Of a stretch of 64,000 nucleotides of DNA, positions 53,923-62,920 are shown one piece after another. The DNA is from Rubrivivax sp. (GTDB lineage Bacteria; Pseudomonadota; Gammaproteobacteria; Burkholderiales; Burkholderiaceae_C), in NCBI GenBank assembly GCA_016719535.1, contig JADJYX010000026.1, forward strand, positions 1-64,000, written 5' to 3'. Position numbers and translations under genes: made by a program. The notes under the pieces are model-generated. The model was given only the letters and a program-made list of their open reading frames with translations. It was not told where the DNA came from and made no database searches. Position 1 is the stretch's first letter; each line of letters begins with the position of its first letter.

Positions 53923-55056
53923 TCAGCGCTTGTAGCGGTGCGGTGCAAAAGGCATGGGCGCCACGCGCATCGGCAGCCGGCGGCCACGCACCTCGGCGTA
54001 GACCTCGTGCTGCGGCTGCGTGTGGTTGACCGGCAGGTAGGCCATCGCGATCGGCTGATCGACGGTGGGGCCCAGCGTGCCGCTGGTGACCTTGCCCAGT
54101 GCGTGGCCATGGGCGTCGACGATGGCTGCGCCTTCGCGCACCGGCGCACGCTCCAGGCCGACCAGGCCCGCGCGCTTGCTGGGCGGGCCTGCGGCCAGCT
54201 GCTTCTCGATCGCCGCCGCACCGGGGTAGCCGCCGGCGCGCGCACCGCCGGCGCGGCGCACCTTCTGGATGGCCCATTGCAGGCCGGCCTCGATCGGGCT
54301 TGTGGTGGTGTCGATGTCGTGGCCATACAGGCACAGACCCGCCTCCAGGCGCAGCGTATCGCGCGCGCCCAGCCCGGCGGGCTTGACCTCGGGCTGGGCC
54401 AGCAGCGCCTCGGCCAGCGTCACCGCCTGCTCGGCCGCGACCGAGATCTCGAAACCGTCCTCGCCGGTATAGCCCGAGCGGGTGACGAAGCAGCGTGCGC
54501 CGGCCAGCTCGAAGACAGCGCCGTCCATGAAGGCCATGCCGGCCACGCCCGGCGCCAGCCGCGCCAGCGCCACCACCGCCTGCGGCCCCTGCAGCGCCAG
54601 CAGGGCACGATCGGGCACCGGCACCACTGCACAGCGGGTGCCGATATTCGTCTGCAGGTGCACGATGTCGGCCGCCTTGCAGCCGGCATTGACGACCAGC
54701 AGCAGATCGCCGAAGCCGGTGCCGGCCGCGGGCCGCGCGATCATCAGGTCGTCGAGGATGCCGCCGCTGGCATTGGTGAAGAAGGCATAGCGCTGGCGGC
54801 CGATGCCGAGGTCGATCACGTCCACCGGGACCAGGGTTTCCAGCGCCGCGGCGGCGTCGGCGCCGATCAGCTTCACCTGGCCCATGTGCGAGACGTCGAA
54901 CAACGCGGCCGCCTCGCGGCAGTGCCTGTGTTCGGCGATCAGGCCGCCGGCATATTGCACCGGCATGGCGTAGCCCGCAAAAGGCACCATGCGGGCGCCC
55001 AGGCGCAGGTGCAGGTTGTGCAGCGGGGTTTGCAGCAGGTCGGTGGCGGTGCTCAC
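53923..55056 (-). CDS. gcvT: Aminomethyltransferase (T protein)
   Basis: A 377-residue T protein. GTG at 55054-55056 gives MSTATDLLQTPLHNLHLRLG and has GGA 7 nt upstream; the longer open frame runs back into the riboswitch and is not coding. Signatures are ALFDVSHMGQVKLIG, SGYTGEDGFEIS and LGARDTLRLEAGLCLYGHDI. It releases methylene-THF and ammonia. It is the first gene of gcvT-gcvH-gcvP-DUF6352-sdaA. Confidence 0.95.
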   Translation of the reverse strand: MSTATDLLQTPLHNLHLRLGARMVPFAGYAMPVQYAGGLIAEHRHCREAAALFDVSHMGQVKLIGADAAAALETLVPVDVIDLGIGRQRYAFFTNASGGILDDLMIARPAAGTGFGDLLLVVNAGCKAADIVHLQTNIGTRCAVVPVPDRALLALQGPQAVVALARLAPGVAGMAFMDGAVFELAGARCFVTRSGYTGEDGFEISVAAEQAVTLAEALLAQPEVKPAGLGARDTLRLEAGLCLYGHDIDTTTSPIEAGLQWAIQKVRRAGGARAGGYPGAAAIEKQLAAGPPSKRAGLVGLERAPVREGAAIVDAHGHALGKVTSGTLGPTVDQPIAMAYLPVNHTQPQHEVYAEVRGRRLPMRVAPMPFAPHRYKR

Positions 55057-55110
55057 GGGCGGATCCTCGACAAGGGCAGGAAACGGCCGCCGACGGGGTC
55101 GACGGGATCT

Positions 55111-55330
55111 GCCCTCGCTGTCCGCTTTACCTGAGAGATTCGGTGCCGGCGCGCCGTGGACCCTGTCCACCGCCGCCAGCCCTTGCCCCTTCGGTGGACC
55201 GTCCCGGGCGTGCCACCCGGTGCGGTCTCTCTCCAGTGAGGTTCTGGCTGGTCAGTCCTTTTGCCTGAGCGTTCGGGCCGCGACCCTGCGCCTTCGGCGG
55301 CCGCGGCTCGCGCTGCGACTCTCTCCTGAC
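55111..55330 (-). promoter_or_regulatory. Tandem glycine riboswitch
   Basis: Read leftward there are two glycine aptamers. The first (55330-55250) has GGAGAGAGTCG, GCCGAAGGCGCAGG and CGCTCAGGCAAAAGGAC. The second (55238-55111) has CTGGAGAGAGACCGC, CACCGAAGGGGCAAGG and CTCTCAGGTAAAGCGGACAG. They are separated by about 11 nt and lie 54 nt before gcvT. Glycine binding should switch the degradation operon on. Confidence 0.94.
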
Positions 55331-55396
55331 GGCGGCCAGTGTAGCAGCGGGTCGATGCCGATCGGCAGGGCTGGCGGGCGTGGGTAGCATGGGCCC

Positions 55397-55894
55397 ATGG
55401 ACGACGACATCCCCACCCTGCGGCGCATCCTGGCGCAATGCCGCACCATCGCCGTGGTCGGCCTGTCGGCGCAGTGGCACCGGCCGAGCCACTTCGCGGC
55501 CAGCTATCTGCAGGGGCAGGGCTACCGCATCGTGCCGGTGACGCCGGCCTACCCCGAGGTGCTGGGCGAGAAGGCCTACCCGACGCTGCGCGAGATCCCG
55601 TTTGCGGTCGACATGGTCGACGTCTTCCGCAAGACGGCCGACGTGCTGCCGATCGCGCAGGACGCCATCGCCATCGGCGCGCGCTGCCTGTGGCAGCAAC
55701 TCGGCGTGCTCAACCTGGAGGCCGATGCGCTGGCCCGTGCGGCCGGGCTGGACAGCGTGCTGGACCGCTGCGTGAAGATCGAGCATGCGCGCCTGTTCGG
55801 CGGCCTGCACTGGGCCGGCGTCAATACCCGCGTGATCTCGGCCCGGCGCCCGGCACTGCCGGTGCTGCAGGCCGGCGGGGCTGGCCGTGGCTGA
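55397..55894 (+). CDS. CoA-binding domain protein (YccU-like)
   Basis: A 165-residue Rossmann-like protein with TIAVVGLSAQWHRPSHFAAS, YRIVPVTPAYPEVLGEKAYP, VDMVDVFRKTADVLPIAQDA and LWQQLGVLNLEADALA. These fit the small CoA-binding family of succinyl-CoA-synthetase fold. No reaction is established for it. Its end overlaps metY by 8 nt, and it starts 66 nt from the divergent glycine riboswitch. Confidence 0.88.
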   Translation: MDDDIPTLRRILAQCRTIAVVGLSAQWHRPSHFAASYLQGQGYRIVPVTPAYPEVLGEKAYPTLREIPFAVDMVDVFRKTADVLPIAQDAIAIGARCLWQQLGVLNLEADALARAAGLDSVLDRCVKIEHARLFGGLHWAGVNTRVISARRPALPVLQAGGAGRG

Positions 55895-57173
55895 CCGCGT
55901 CTTCAGGCCCGAGACGCTGGCCATCCATGCCGGGCAGATCCCCGACGCCGCCACCGGCGCGCGCGCGCTGCCGATCTACCAGACGACGAGCTTCGTCTTC
56001 GACAGCGCCGACCACGCGGCAGCGCTGTTCAACCTGCAGACCTTCGGCAACGTCTATTCGCGCCTGAGCAACCCGACGGTGGCGGCGCTGGAAGAGCGCG
56101 TCGCGGCGCTTGAAGGCGGGCGCGCTGCCGTCGCCGCGGCCAGCGGCATGGCGGCCGAGGCGATGGCGCTGATGACGCTGCTCGAGCGCGGCGACCATGT
56201 CGTCGCCGCCGGCGCGCTGTATGGCGGCAGCGTGACGATGCTGGCCGTGAGCCTGGCCAAATTCGGCATCGAGACCAGCTTCGTCGATGCGCGAGATCCG
56301 CGGGCCTTTGCGGCCGCGATGCGCCCCGGCACCCGCGCCGTCTATGCCGAAAGCCTGGGCAACCCCAGCCTGGTGGTGCTGGACATTCCGGCCGTGGCCG
56401 AGGTGGCGCACGCGCACGGCGTGCCGCTGGTGATCGACAACACCGTGCCCAGCCCCCTGCTGTGCAACCCGATCGCGCTCGGCGCCGACATCGTCGTGCA
56501 CAGCGCCACCAAATACCTGGCCGGCCACGGCACCACGCTCGGCGGCGTGGTGGTGGAAAGCGGCCGCTTTCCCTGGGACAACGGCAAATTCCCGGGCATG
56601 ACCGACCCCAGCCCGGGCTACCACGGTGTGCGGTTCTACGAGACCTTCGGCGATTTCGGCTTCAGCATGCGCTGCCGCATGGAGACGCTGCGCGTCTACG
56701 GTGCTGCCCTGAGCCCGATGAGCGCCTGGCAGATCCTGCAGGGCGTGGAGACGCTGCCGCTGCGCATGGAGCGCCACTGCGCCAACGCGCTGGCGGTGGC
56801 GCGCTTCCTGCGCGACCACCCGGCGGTCAGCTGGGTCAACTACCCGGGGCTCGAAGACCACCCGCAGCACGCGCTGCTGCAGCGCCAGATGCGCGGCGCC
56901 TCCGGGCTGCTGGCCTTCGGCGTGAAGGGCGGGCAGGCGGCCGGCGTGCGCTTCATCGAATCGGCACGGTTCATGAGCCACCTTGTCAATATCGGCGATA
57001 CGCGCACGCTCATCAGCCACCCGGCCAGCACCACCCACCGTCAGCTCGACACATCGCAACTGGCCGCGGCCGGTGTCGGGCCGGACATGGTGCGCATCTC
57101 GGTCGGCCTGGAGCACATCGACGACATCCTCTGGGACATCGACCAGGCGCTGGCCCGTTCGCAGGCCGGCTGA
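55887..57173 (+). CDS. metY: O-acetylhomoserine sulfhydrylase family enzyme
   Basis: A 428-residue PLP enzyme of the Cys/Met metabolism group with GTG start at 55887. LAIHAGQIPDAATGARALPI, YSRLSNPTVAALEERVAALE and the PLP lysine in VHSATKYLAGHGTTLGG are diagnostic. The length (about 430) favours O-acetylhomoserine sulfhydrylase over cystathionine enzymes. It would use sulfide, such as that made by the cys genes earlier in the window, to form homocysteine. Confidence 0.91.
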   Translation: MADRVFRPETLAIHAGQIPDAATGARALPIYQTTSFVFDSADHAAALFNLQTFGNVYSRLSNPTVAALEERVAALEGGRAAVAAASGMAAEAMALMTLLERGDHVVAAGALYGGSVTMLAVSLAKFGIETSFVDARDPRAFAAAMRPGTRAVYAESLGNPSLVVLDIPAVAEVAHAHGVPLVIDNTVPSPLLCNPIALGADIVVHSATKYLAGHGTTLGGVVVESGRFPWDNGKFPGMTDPSPGYHGVRFYETFGDFGFSMRCRMETLRVYGAALSPMSAWQILQGVETLPLRMERHCANALAVARFLRDHPAVSWVNYPGLEDHPQHALLQRQMRGASGLLAFGVKGGQAAGVRFIESARFMSHLVNIGDTRTLISHPASTTHRQLDTSQLAAAGVGPDMVRISVGLEHIDDILWDIDQALARSQAG

Positions 57174-57180
57174 CCGGACG

Positions 57181-57723
57181 CTACAGCTCCAGATCGTCCC
57201 TGATCGCGGCGATACCGGCCTTGCCGCAGGCGTCGTCGGCAGCGCCGGTGGGCGCGCCGGAGACGCCGATGGCGCCGACGATCGAGCCGCCAGCCTCGAT
57301 CAGCACGCCGCCGCCGACGACGACGAAGCGCGGCAGGTGGCGGATGCCGGCGCTGGGCTGGCCGGGCTGTGTGATCGCCACCAGATCGGTGGTGCTGGTG
57401 CGGGCGCTGACGGCGGTCCAGGCCTTGTTGACCGCGGTATCGGGGGTGTGCGACCCGGCAAAGCGGTCCCGAACCATGGTCTGCGCGATGCCGAAGCGGT
57501 CGACCACCGCCACGGCCACCTGGTAGCCGCTGGTGCGGCATGACTGCAGCGCGGCCTGCGTCGCCTTCAGCGCGGCCTCGGGGGTCAGCACGCGCACGCT
57601 GTGGGTGGCCGTCTGCGCCATTGCGGCCGGGCCGGCCAGTGTGGTCGCCAGCGCCAGCAGCAGGGCGCTGGCGGCAGGCATGGGCAGGATGCGGCGCGTG
57701 GCATGGGGGGCAGGGATCGGCAT
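57181..57723 (-). CDS. Exported GlcG/HbpS-like protein (DUF336)
   Basis: A 180-residue protein with a signal peptide (SALLLALATTLAGPAAMAQ) and the DUF336 fold: LTPEAALKATQAALQSCRTS, VAVAVVDRFGIAQTMVRDRF, GGGVLIEAGGSIVGAIGVSG. Related proteins bind haem or belong to glycolate clusters (GlcG); the role here is unknown. It ends 7 nt from the end of the convergent metY gene. Confidence 0.85.
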   Translation of the reverse strand: MPIPAPHATRRILPMPAASALLLALATTLAGPAAMAQTATHSVRVLTPEAALKATQAALQSCRTSGYQVAVAVVDRFGIAQTMVRDRFAGSHTPDTAVNKAWTAVSARTSTTDLVAITQPGQPSAGIRHLPRFVVVGGGVLIEAGGSIVGAIGVSGAPTGAADDACGKAGIAAIRDDLEL

Positions 57724-57879
57724 GGCGGGCTCCGGTGGGTGGGGCGCACGGGCGACGGCGGGCCGGCGCGTGCGCTCATCGATGCATCAGGACCCCGAAT
57801 GCTGCCGCCGCTGCGGTGCTGCAGGCTTGATCATCGTCAGGCGCTGATCAGGCGGCCGCCGGCTGCATAAACTCTGGCC

Positions 57880-58098
57880 ATGCTGAATGCGCTCGACCGC
57901 CTGCCCTGGATCTGGTTGCTGCCGGTGGCCGCCTGGCTGGCCGTGGCGCCGATCACGCCCGAGCCGCATCTGGTCGAGAAGCTGCGGCTGCTGGCTCAGG
58001 GCGCCCTGGTGAGGCCGATCGACATCTTCGACCTTGCCCTGCATGCGGTACCGCTGTGGCTGGTGGCGCTGAAGCTGTGGCGGCAGTGGCGTCGATGA
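57880..58098 (+). CDS. Small conserved membrane protein
   Basis: A 72-residue protein with two hydrophobic stretches and the central motif ITPEPHLVEKLRLLAQGALV, then PIDIFDLALHAVPLWLVALK. I recall this as a widespread small protein often labelled 'RND transporter', for which no transport function is shown. It stands alone, divergent from the DUF336 gene. Confidence 0.7.
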   Translation: MLNALDRLPWIWLLPVAAWLAVAPITPEPHLVEKLRLLAQGALVRPIDIFDLALHAVPLWLVALKLWRQWRR

Positions 58099-58161
58099 CC
58101 GCGCCGCGCTGACTGAGAGTCGATCTGGCCGCCAGGCGCCCCCATGCCGTCGTGGACCGAT

Positions 58162-59511
58162 TCAGCCGCCCCCTGGCTGCGGCGCGGCGCGCGGCTCGTC
58201 GCGGCGGGGTCCGGCGGCGCGCGGCCGGTCCTCGTCCACGCCGCCCGCCCGGCCCGCGGTTTCGAGCAGGGCCTCGAGCAGCACCTGCGCGCCGGCCGCC
58301 AGGTGTTCGGGGCTGGCATCCTCGATCTCGTTGTGCGAGATGCCGTCCCTGCAGGGCACGAAGATCATCGCCGTGGGCGACTGCCGCGCCACGTAGACGG
58401 CGTCGTGACCGGCGCCGCTGACGATGTCCTGGTGCGGCAGCCCCTGGCGTTCGGCCGCCGCGCGCACGCGCGCCACCAGCTCGGGCGTGAAGGGCGCGGG
58501 CGGAAAATGGACGACCGGCTCCAGCGCCACCTGCACACCGCGCGCGCCCTGCAGCGCCTGCACCGCGGTGCGCAGGGCCGCATCCATGCGCTGCAGCCCG
58601 GCGTCGTCGGTGTGGCGGAAATCGACCGTGAAGGTGACGCGCCCCGGGATCGTGTTGCGTGAATTGGGGAAGACGTCGACATAGCCCACGGTGCCGCGTG
58701 CATGCGGCGCCTCGGCGCGGGCGATGGCATCGACCTGCTGCATCAGCCGCGTGGCCGCCTGCAGCGCGTCGCGGCGCAGGTCCATCGGCGTCGGGCCGGC
58801 ATGGGCCTCCTGGCCCGTCACGACCACGTCGTACCAGCGCTGCCCGAGGGCGCCGGTGACGACGCCGATGGTGCGGCCGCTGGCTTCCAGCACCGGACCC
58901 TGCTCGATGTGGGCCTCGAAATAGGCGCCGAAGCGCGGTGCGCCGTCGGCCACCGCGGCCGGCGCCGGGCCGGCCTGGCCGATGGCCTGCAGCGCCTGGC
59001 GCACCGTGACGCCCTCGCGGTCGGCCGCCGACAGCGCATGTTCGAGCGAAAAGGCGCCGGCCCAGACGCCCGAGCCCATCATCACCGGCACGAAGCGCGA
59101 GCCTTCCTCGTTGGTCCAGACGCAGACCTCGATCGGCGCGACCGTCCGGACGCCGTGGTCGTTGAGCGTGCGCAGCACCTCCAGCCCGGCCAGCACGCCA
59201 TAGTTGCCGTCGAATTTGCCGCCGGTGGGCTGGGTGTCGATGTGGCTGCCGGTGGCCACCGCGGGCAGCGCCGGATCGCTGCCCTCGCGGCGCGCAAACA
59301 GGTTGCCGATGGCGTCGATGCGCAGCGTGCAGCCGGCCTCGCGCGCCCAGCGCGCGAACAGCTCGCGCGCCTGGCGGTCGAGCTCGGACAGCGCCAGCCG
59401 GCAGACGCCGCCCTTGGGCGTGGCGCCGATCCCGGCCAGCGTCATCAGGCTGGTCCACAGGCGCTGGCTGTCGATGCGGACGGACGTAGAGGTGGCGACC
59501 GGTGCAAGCAT
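58162..59511 (-). CDS. Zn-dependent amidohydrolase (allantoate/N-carbamoyl amino acid type)
   Basis: A 449-residue M20-family enzyme starting MLAPVATSTSVRIDSQRLW at 59509-59511. Metal ligands are in GSHIDTQPTGGKFDGNYGVL, WTNEEGSRFVPVMMGSGVW, FEAHIEQGPVLE and SGAGHDAVYVA. HARGTVGYVDVFPNSRNTIP belongs to the dimerisation domain. It could act on allantoate, N-carbamoyl amino acids or beta-ureidopropionate; the neighbours do not decide. The last 25 residues are a low-complexity Gly/Arg/Pro tail beyond the usual end. Confidence 0.87.
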   Translation of the reverse strand: MLAPVATSTSVRIDSQRLWTSLMTLAGIGATPKGGVCRLALSELDRQARELFARWAREAGCTLRIDAIGNLFARREGSDPALPAVATGSHIDTQPTGGKFDGNYGVLAGLEVLRTLNDHGVRTVAPIEVCVWTNEEGSRFVPVMMGSGVWAGAFSLEHALSAADREGVTVRQALQAIGQAGPAPAAVADGAPRFGAYFEAHIEQGPVLEASGRTIGVVTGALGQRWYDVVVTGQEAHAGPTPMDLRRDALQAATRLMQQVDAIARAEAPHARGTVGYVDVFPNSRNTIPGRVTFTVDFRHTDDAGLQRMDAALRTAVQALQGARGVQVALEPVVHFPPAPFTPELVARVRAAAERQGLPHQDIVSGAGHDAVYVARQSPTAMIFVPCRDGISHNEIEDASPEHLAAGAQVLLEALLETAGRAGGVDEDRPRAAGPRRDEPRAAPQPGGG

Positions 59512-59608
59512 GGCGAGGCTCCGCAAGGGCAGGGGACCTGGGGATGTCGGCAAGACATTCTCGCCGCAGCCGGCGCTATGCTGGCCCGTCACACGCGAGG
59601 GAGAAACC

Positions 59609-60511
59609 ATGTTCCAGCACGACCTGATGCAGGGCCAGCGCATCCTCGTCACCGGCGGCGGCACCGGCCTGGGTCGCGCGATGGGCGAGCATTTCTTGTC
59701 GCTCGGCGCCGAGCTCGCGATCTGCGGCCGCCGCAAGGCCGTGTGCGACGAGACCGCCGCCGCCTGGCGGCAGCAGTTTCCCGGCCGCCGCATCGACACC
59801 TTCGGCGTCGACATCCGCATCGCGCAGGCGGTCGAGGAGATGGTCGATTCGCTGTGGCAGACCGGCGGCCTGACCGGCCTCGTCAACAACGCCGCCGGCA
59901 ATTTCATCGCGCCCACCGAGAGCCTGTCGCCGCGCGCCTTCGATGCCGTCGCCAACATCGTCTTCCACGGCAGCTTCTACGTCACGCAGGCGGTGGGCAA
60001 GCGCTGGGTGGCCGAGGCCAAGGCCGGCGCCTGGACCCGCACCAAACCCTTCCGCAGCGTGATGAGCATCATCACCACCTGGGTCGACAACGGCAGCCCC
60101 TATGTCGTGCCATCGGCGATGAGCAAGGCCGGCATCGACGTCATGACCAAGAGCCTGGCGGTGGAGTGGGCGCCCTATGGCGTGCGCCTGAATGCGGTCG
60201 GGCCGGGCGAGATCCCGACCGAAGGCATGAGCAAGCGCCTGAACCCCGGCGAAGAGCCCGGCGCACGCAGCCGCGAGCGGAACCCGATGGCCCGCCCGGG
60301 CGAGATGCGCGAGCTGCAGAACCTGGCCACCTTCCTGATGGCGCCGGGCCAGTGCGACTGGCTGACCGGCCAGAGCATCATGATGGACGGCGGCAGTGCG
60401 CTGGCCACCGGCGGCAATTTCTACGAGCTGCGCAGCTGGTCCGATGCCGACTGGCAGCAGGCGCGCGCGCGCATCGAGGCGCAGAACCAGAAGGACAAGG
60501 CCCAGCGCTGA
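59609..60511 (+). CDS. 2,4-dienoyl-CoA-reductase-like SDR
   Basis: A 300-residue SDR starting MFQHDLMQGQRILVTGGGTG behind GGGAG. NNAAGNFIAPTESLSPRAFD and VFHGSFYVTQAVGKRWV resemble peroxisomal DECR. The usual Tyr-x3-Lys is replaced by Ser in VVPSAMSKAGID, as in DECR relatives that use Lys with other residues. GQSIMMDGGSAL ends the fold. It is followed 15 nt later by an RraA-family gene. Confidence 0.86.
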   Translation: MFQHDLMQGQRILVTGGGTGLGRAMGEHFLSLGAELAICGRRKAVCDETAAAWRQQFPGRRIDTFGVDIRIAQAVEEMVDSLWQTGGLTGLVNNAAGNFIAPTESLSPRAFDAVANIVFHGSFYVTQAVGKRWVAEAKAGAWTRTKPFRSVMSIITTWVDNGSPYVVPSAMSKAGIDVMTKSLAVEWAPYGVRLNAVGPGEIPTEGMSKRLNPGEEPGARSRERNPMARPGEMRELQNLATFLMAPGQCDWLTGQSIMMDGGSALATGGNFYELRSWSDADWQQARARIEAQNQKDKAQR

Positions 60512-60526
60512 CGGGGGGACGACACC

Positions 60527-61213
60527 ATGTGGACGAACGACGAGCAACTCTTCGCGCTGATGCGCGAGCGGCTGTTTCCCGCGGTGGTGGGCGACATCCT
60601 CGACACCATGGGCTTCCTGAAGCAGTTTCTGAGCCCCACGATCCGGCCGCTGAAGAGCGACATGGTGATCATCGGCCGCGCGATGCCGGTGCTGGAGGCC
60701 AATGCCTTTTCGGCCAGCGATCCGCAAGGCAAGGGCCCGCTGTCGACCCAGGCCTTCGGGCTGCTGTTCCAGGCGCTGGACGACCTCAAAGCCGGCGAGG
60801 TCTACGTGGCCACCGGCTGCGCGCCGCAGTTTGCGCTCTGGGGCGGGCTGATGACCACGCGCGCGATGCACCTGAAGGCCGCCGGCGCGGTGCTGGACGG
60901 CTGGTCGCGCGATACGCCCGAGGTGCTGCAGATGGGCCTGCCGGTCTTCAGCTACGGCGGCTATGCGCAGGACCAGGGCCCGCGCGGCAAGGTGGTCGAC
61001 TGGCGCGTGCCGGTGGAGATCAACGGCGTGCGCGTCAAGCCCGGTGACCTCGTCTTCGGCGACCTCGACGGCGTGCTGGTGATCCCGCGCGAGGCCGAGG
61101 AAGAAGCCATCCGCCGCGCGCTCGAGAAGGCCAGCACCGAAAACCAGGTCAAGCTGGCGATCCAGCGCGGCATGAGCACGGTGGAGGCCTTCAGGACCTT
61201 CGGCGTGATGTGA
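60527..61213 (+). CDS. RraA-family protein (aldolase-like)
   Basis: A 228-residue protein with VVGDILDTMGF at the N-terminus, GWSRDTPEVLQMGLPVFSYG (Arg-Asp of the substrate/metal site) and GDLVFGDLDGVLVIPREAEE. This fits the RraA / 4-hydroxy-4-methyl-2-oxoglutarate aldolase superfamily. It is more likely a metabolic aldolase or decarboxylase than an RNase E inhibitor, because it sits after a dehydrogenase. It ends 13 nt from the convergent DUF502 gene. Confidence 0.86.
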   Translation: MWTNDEQLFALMRERLFPAVVGDILDTMGFLKQFLSPTIRPLKSDMVIIGRAMPVLEANAFSASDPQGKGPLSTQAFGLLFQALDDLKAGEVYVATGCAPQFALWGGLMTTRAMHLKAAGAVLDGWSRDTPEVLQMGLPVFSYGGYAQDQGPRGKVVDWRVPVEINGVRVKPGDLVFGDLDGVLVIPREAEEEAIRRALEKASTENQVKLAIQRGMSTVEAFRTFGVM

Positions 61214-61226
61214 GTCGCGCCGCGGC

Positions 61227-61880
61227 TCAGGCCTTGCCCAGGTGCTGGGCCGAGGTCACGCCCATCGACACATAGATGCTGGTCAGGCCGTCGACGCCGA
61301 TCGGCGCCGTCTGCACCCAGGCCTGCGGCACATAGATCAGCGCGCCGCCCACCGGCACCGGTGCGGTGGGCACGATGACGCCCAGGTAGGGCTCGCCATT
61401 GAGCAGCACCGGTTCGGGCGTCGACAGCAGCCCCAGCACCGCGGCGGCCTGGCCGGGCCCGCCGAAATGCACCCACACCGGACTCATCGACCGCGTGGCC
61501 GATTCGTCGCGCTGCTGCAGCAGGTCGACGAATTTGCGCACCAGCTCGTAGACATGGCGCACCAGCGGGATGCGGCTGAGCACGCCCTCGACCAGGCGGT
61601 GCCACACGCCTTCGAGCCGTGTCTGCACCAGCAGGCCCAGGCCGTAGATCGCCAGCACGACCACGCCCAGCCCGACCAGCCAGCTGACGGCATCGGACTC
61701 GAAGACGTCGAGCCCCAGCCGCACCAGCTGGCGGCCGACGAAGCTGCCGGGCCCCAGCCATTCGTGCAGGAAGCGCAGCAGCCAGACGACGATGGCGACC
61801 GTGGCCGCCAGGGGCAGCGCGGCCAGCAGCCCGGTGACGAGCGTGTTGCTGACGTGGTTGAGCGAGCGGCGGACGGGCAT
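61227..61880 (-). CDS. DUF502 membrane protein
   Basis: A 217-residue protein with two helices (VTGLLAALPLAATVAIVVWL and WLVGLGVVVLAIYGLGLLVQ), then a soluble domain with IPLVRHVYELVRKFVDLLQQ and PTAPVPVGGALIYVPQ. This is the DUF502 pattern; function unknown. It is separated from livM by about 75 nt and has no clear link with it. Confidence 0.87.
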   Translation of the reverse strand: MPVRRSLNHVSNTLVTGLLAALPLAATVAIVVWLLRFLHEWLGPGSFVGRQLVRLGLDVFESDAVSWLVGLGVVVLAIYGLGLLVQTRLEGVWHRLVEGVLSRIPLVRHVYELVRKFVDLLQQRDESATRSMSPVWVHFGGPGQAAAVLGLLSTPEPVLLNGEPYLGVIVPTAPVPVGGALIYVPQAWVQTAPIGVDGLTSIYVSMGVTSAQHLGKA

Positions 61881-61954
61881 GCAGGCCTCGCAGGTGCCTC
61901 GCAGTGAGGCGAAGCCGGCGAGCGTAACCCGCCGCGGGCGGCGAACGGTGCGGG

Positions 61955-62920
61955 CTACAGCGGCTTCTTCAGCCAGTGGCCCAGCTCACCGACGATGCCG
62001 CGACGGAAGGCGAGCACGCAGACGACGAAGATCACGCCCTGCACGACGGTGACCCAGGCACCGAGCTGCGCCAGATAGTTCTGCATCGTGATGATGACCG
62101 CCGCGCCGACCACCGGGCCGAAGACGGTGCCCATGCCGCCGAGCAGCGTCATCAGCACGACCTCGCCGGACATCGACCAGTGCACGTCGGTCAGCGACGC
62201 CAGCTGAAAGACGATGGCCTTGGTGGCGCCGGCCAGGCCGGCCAGCGTGGCCGACAGCACGAAGGCCAGGTGCTTGAAGCGGTCGGTGTCGTAGCCCAGC
62301 GAGATGGCGCGCGGTTCGTTCTCGCGGATGGCCTTGAGCACCTGGCCGAAGGGCGAGTGGATGGCGCGGTAGACGATGCCGAAGCCGACGAGGAAGATCA
62401 CCAGCACCACGCCGTACATCGCGTAGGTGTTGTTGAGGTCGAGCAGCCCGAACAGGCTGCCGCGCGGCACGCCCTGGATGCCGTCCTCGCCACCGGTGAA
62501 TTTGGCCTGCAGGCTGAAGAAGAAGACCATCTGCGCCAGGGCCAGCGTGATCATCGCGAAATAGATGCCCTGGCGGCGGATGGCCAGCAGCCCGGTCACA
62601 TAGCCCAGCACGCCGGCACAGACGGTGCCGAAGAGGATGGCCAGCTCGGGCGTCAGGCCCCACACCTTGGCGGCGTGCGCCGACGCATAGCCGGCCGCGC
62701 CGAGAAACATGGCGTGGCCGAAGGACAGCAGGCCGCCGAAGCCGATCAGCAGGTTGAAGGCGCAGGCGAAGAGCGCGAAGCACATCACCTTCATCATGAA
62801 CACCGGATAGACCACCGCCGGCGCCACCAGCAGCACGGCCAGCATGACGAGGAAGGCCGTGCGGTGCACGCGGCGCTCGGCGGCGCGGCGCACTTCCGCG
62901 GCGTTGGAGGGGGTGCTCAT
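61955..62920 (-). CDS. livM: Branched-chain amino acid-type ABC permease LivM
   Basis: A 321-residue permease with about 9 helices starting MSTPSNAAEVRRAAERRVHR at 62918-62920, overlapping the livH stop by 4 nt. LIGFGGLLSFGHAMFLGAAG and RAIRENEPRAISLGYDTDRF-like (AIRENEPRAISLGYD) blocks are the LivM signature. The substrate may be a branched-chain amino acid, urea or an aromatic acid. No ATPase gene follows it in this window. Confidence 0.92.
   Translation of the reverse strand: MSTPSNAAEVRRAAERRVHRTAFLVMLAVLLVAPAVVYPVFMMKVMCFALFACAFNLLIGFGGLLSFGHAMFLGAAGYASAHAAKVWGLTPELAILFGTVCAGVLGYVTGLLAIRRQGIYFAMITLALAQMVFFFSLQAKFTGGEDGIQGVPRGSLFGLLDLNNTYAMYGVVLVIFLVGFGIVYRAIHSPFGQVLKAIRENEPRAISLGYDTDRFKHLAFVLSATLAGLAGATKAIVFQLASLTDVHWSMSGEVVLMTLLGGMGTVFGPVVGAAVIITMQNYLAQLGAWVTVVQGVIFVVCVLAFRRGIVGELGHWLKKPL

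Noticed and set aside
53923..55170. Longer GcvT with about 38 extra N-terminal residues
   Set aside because: The extension would be encoded by the glycine riboswitch and has no family match; GTG at 55056 has a ribosome site.
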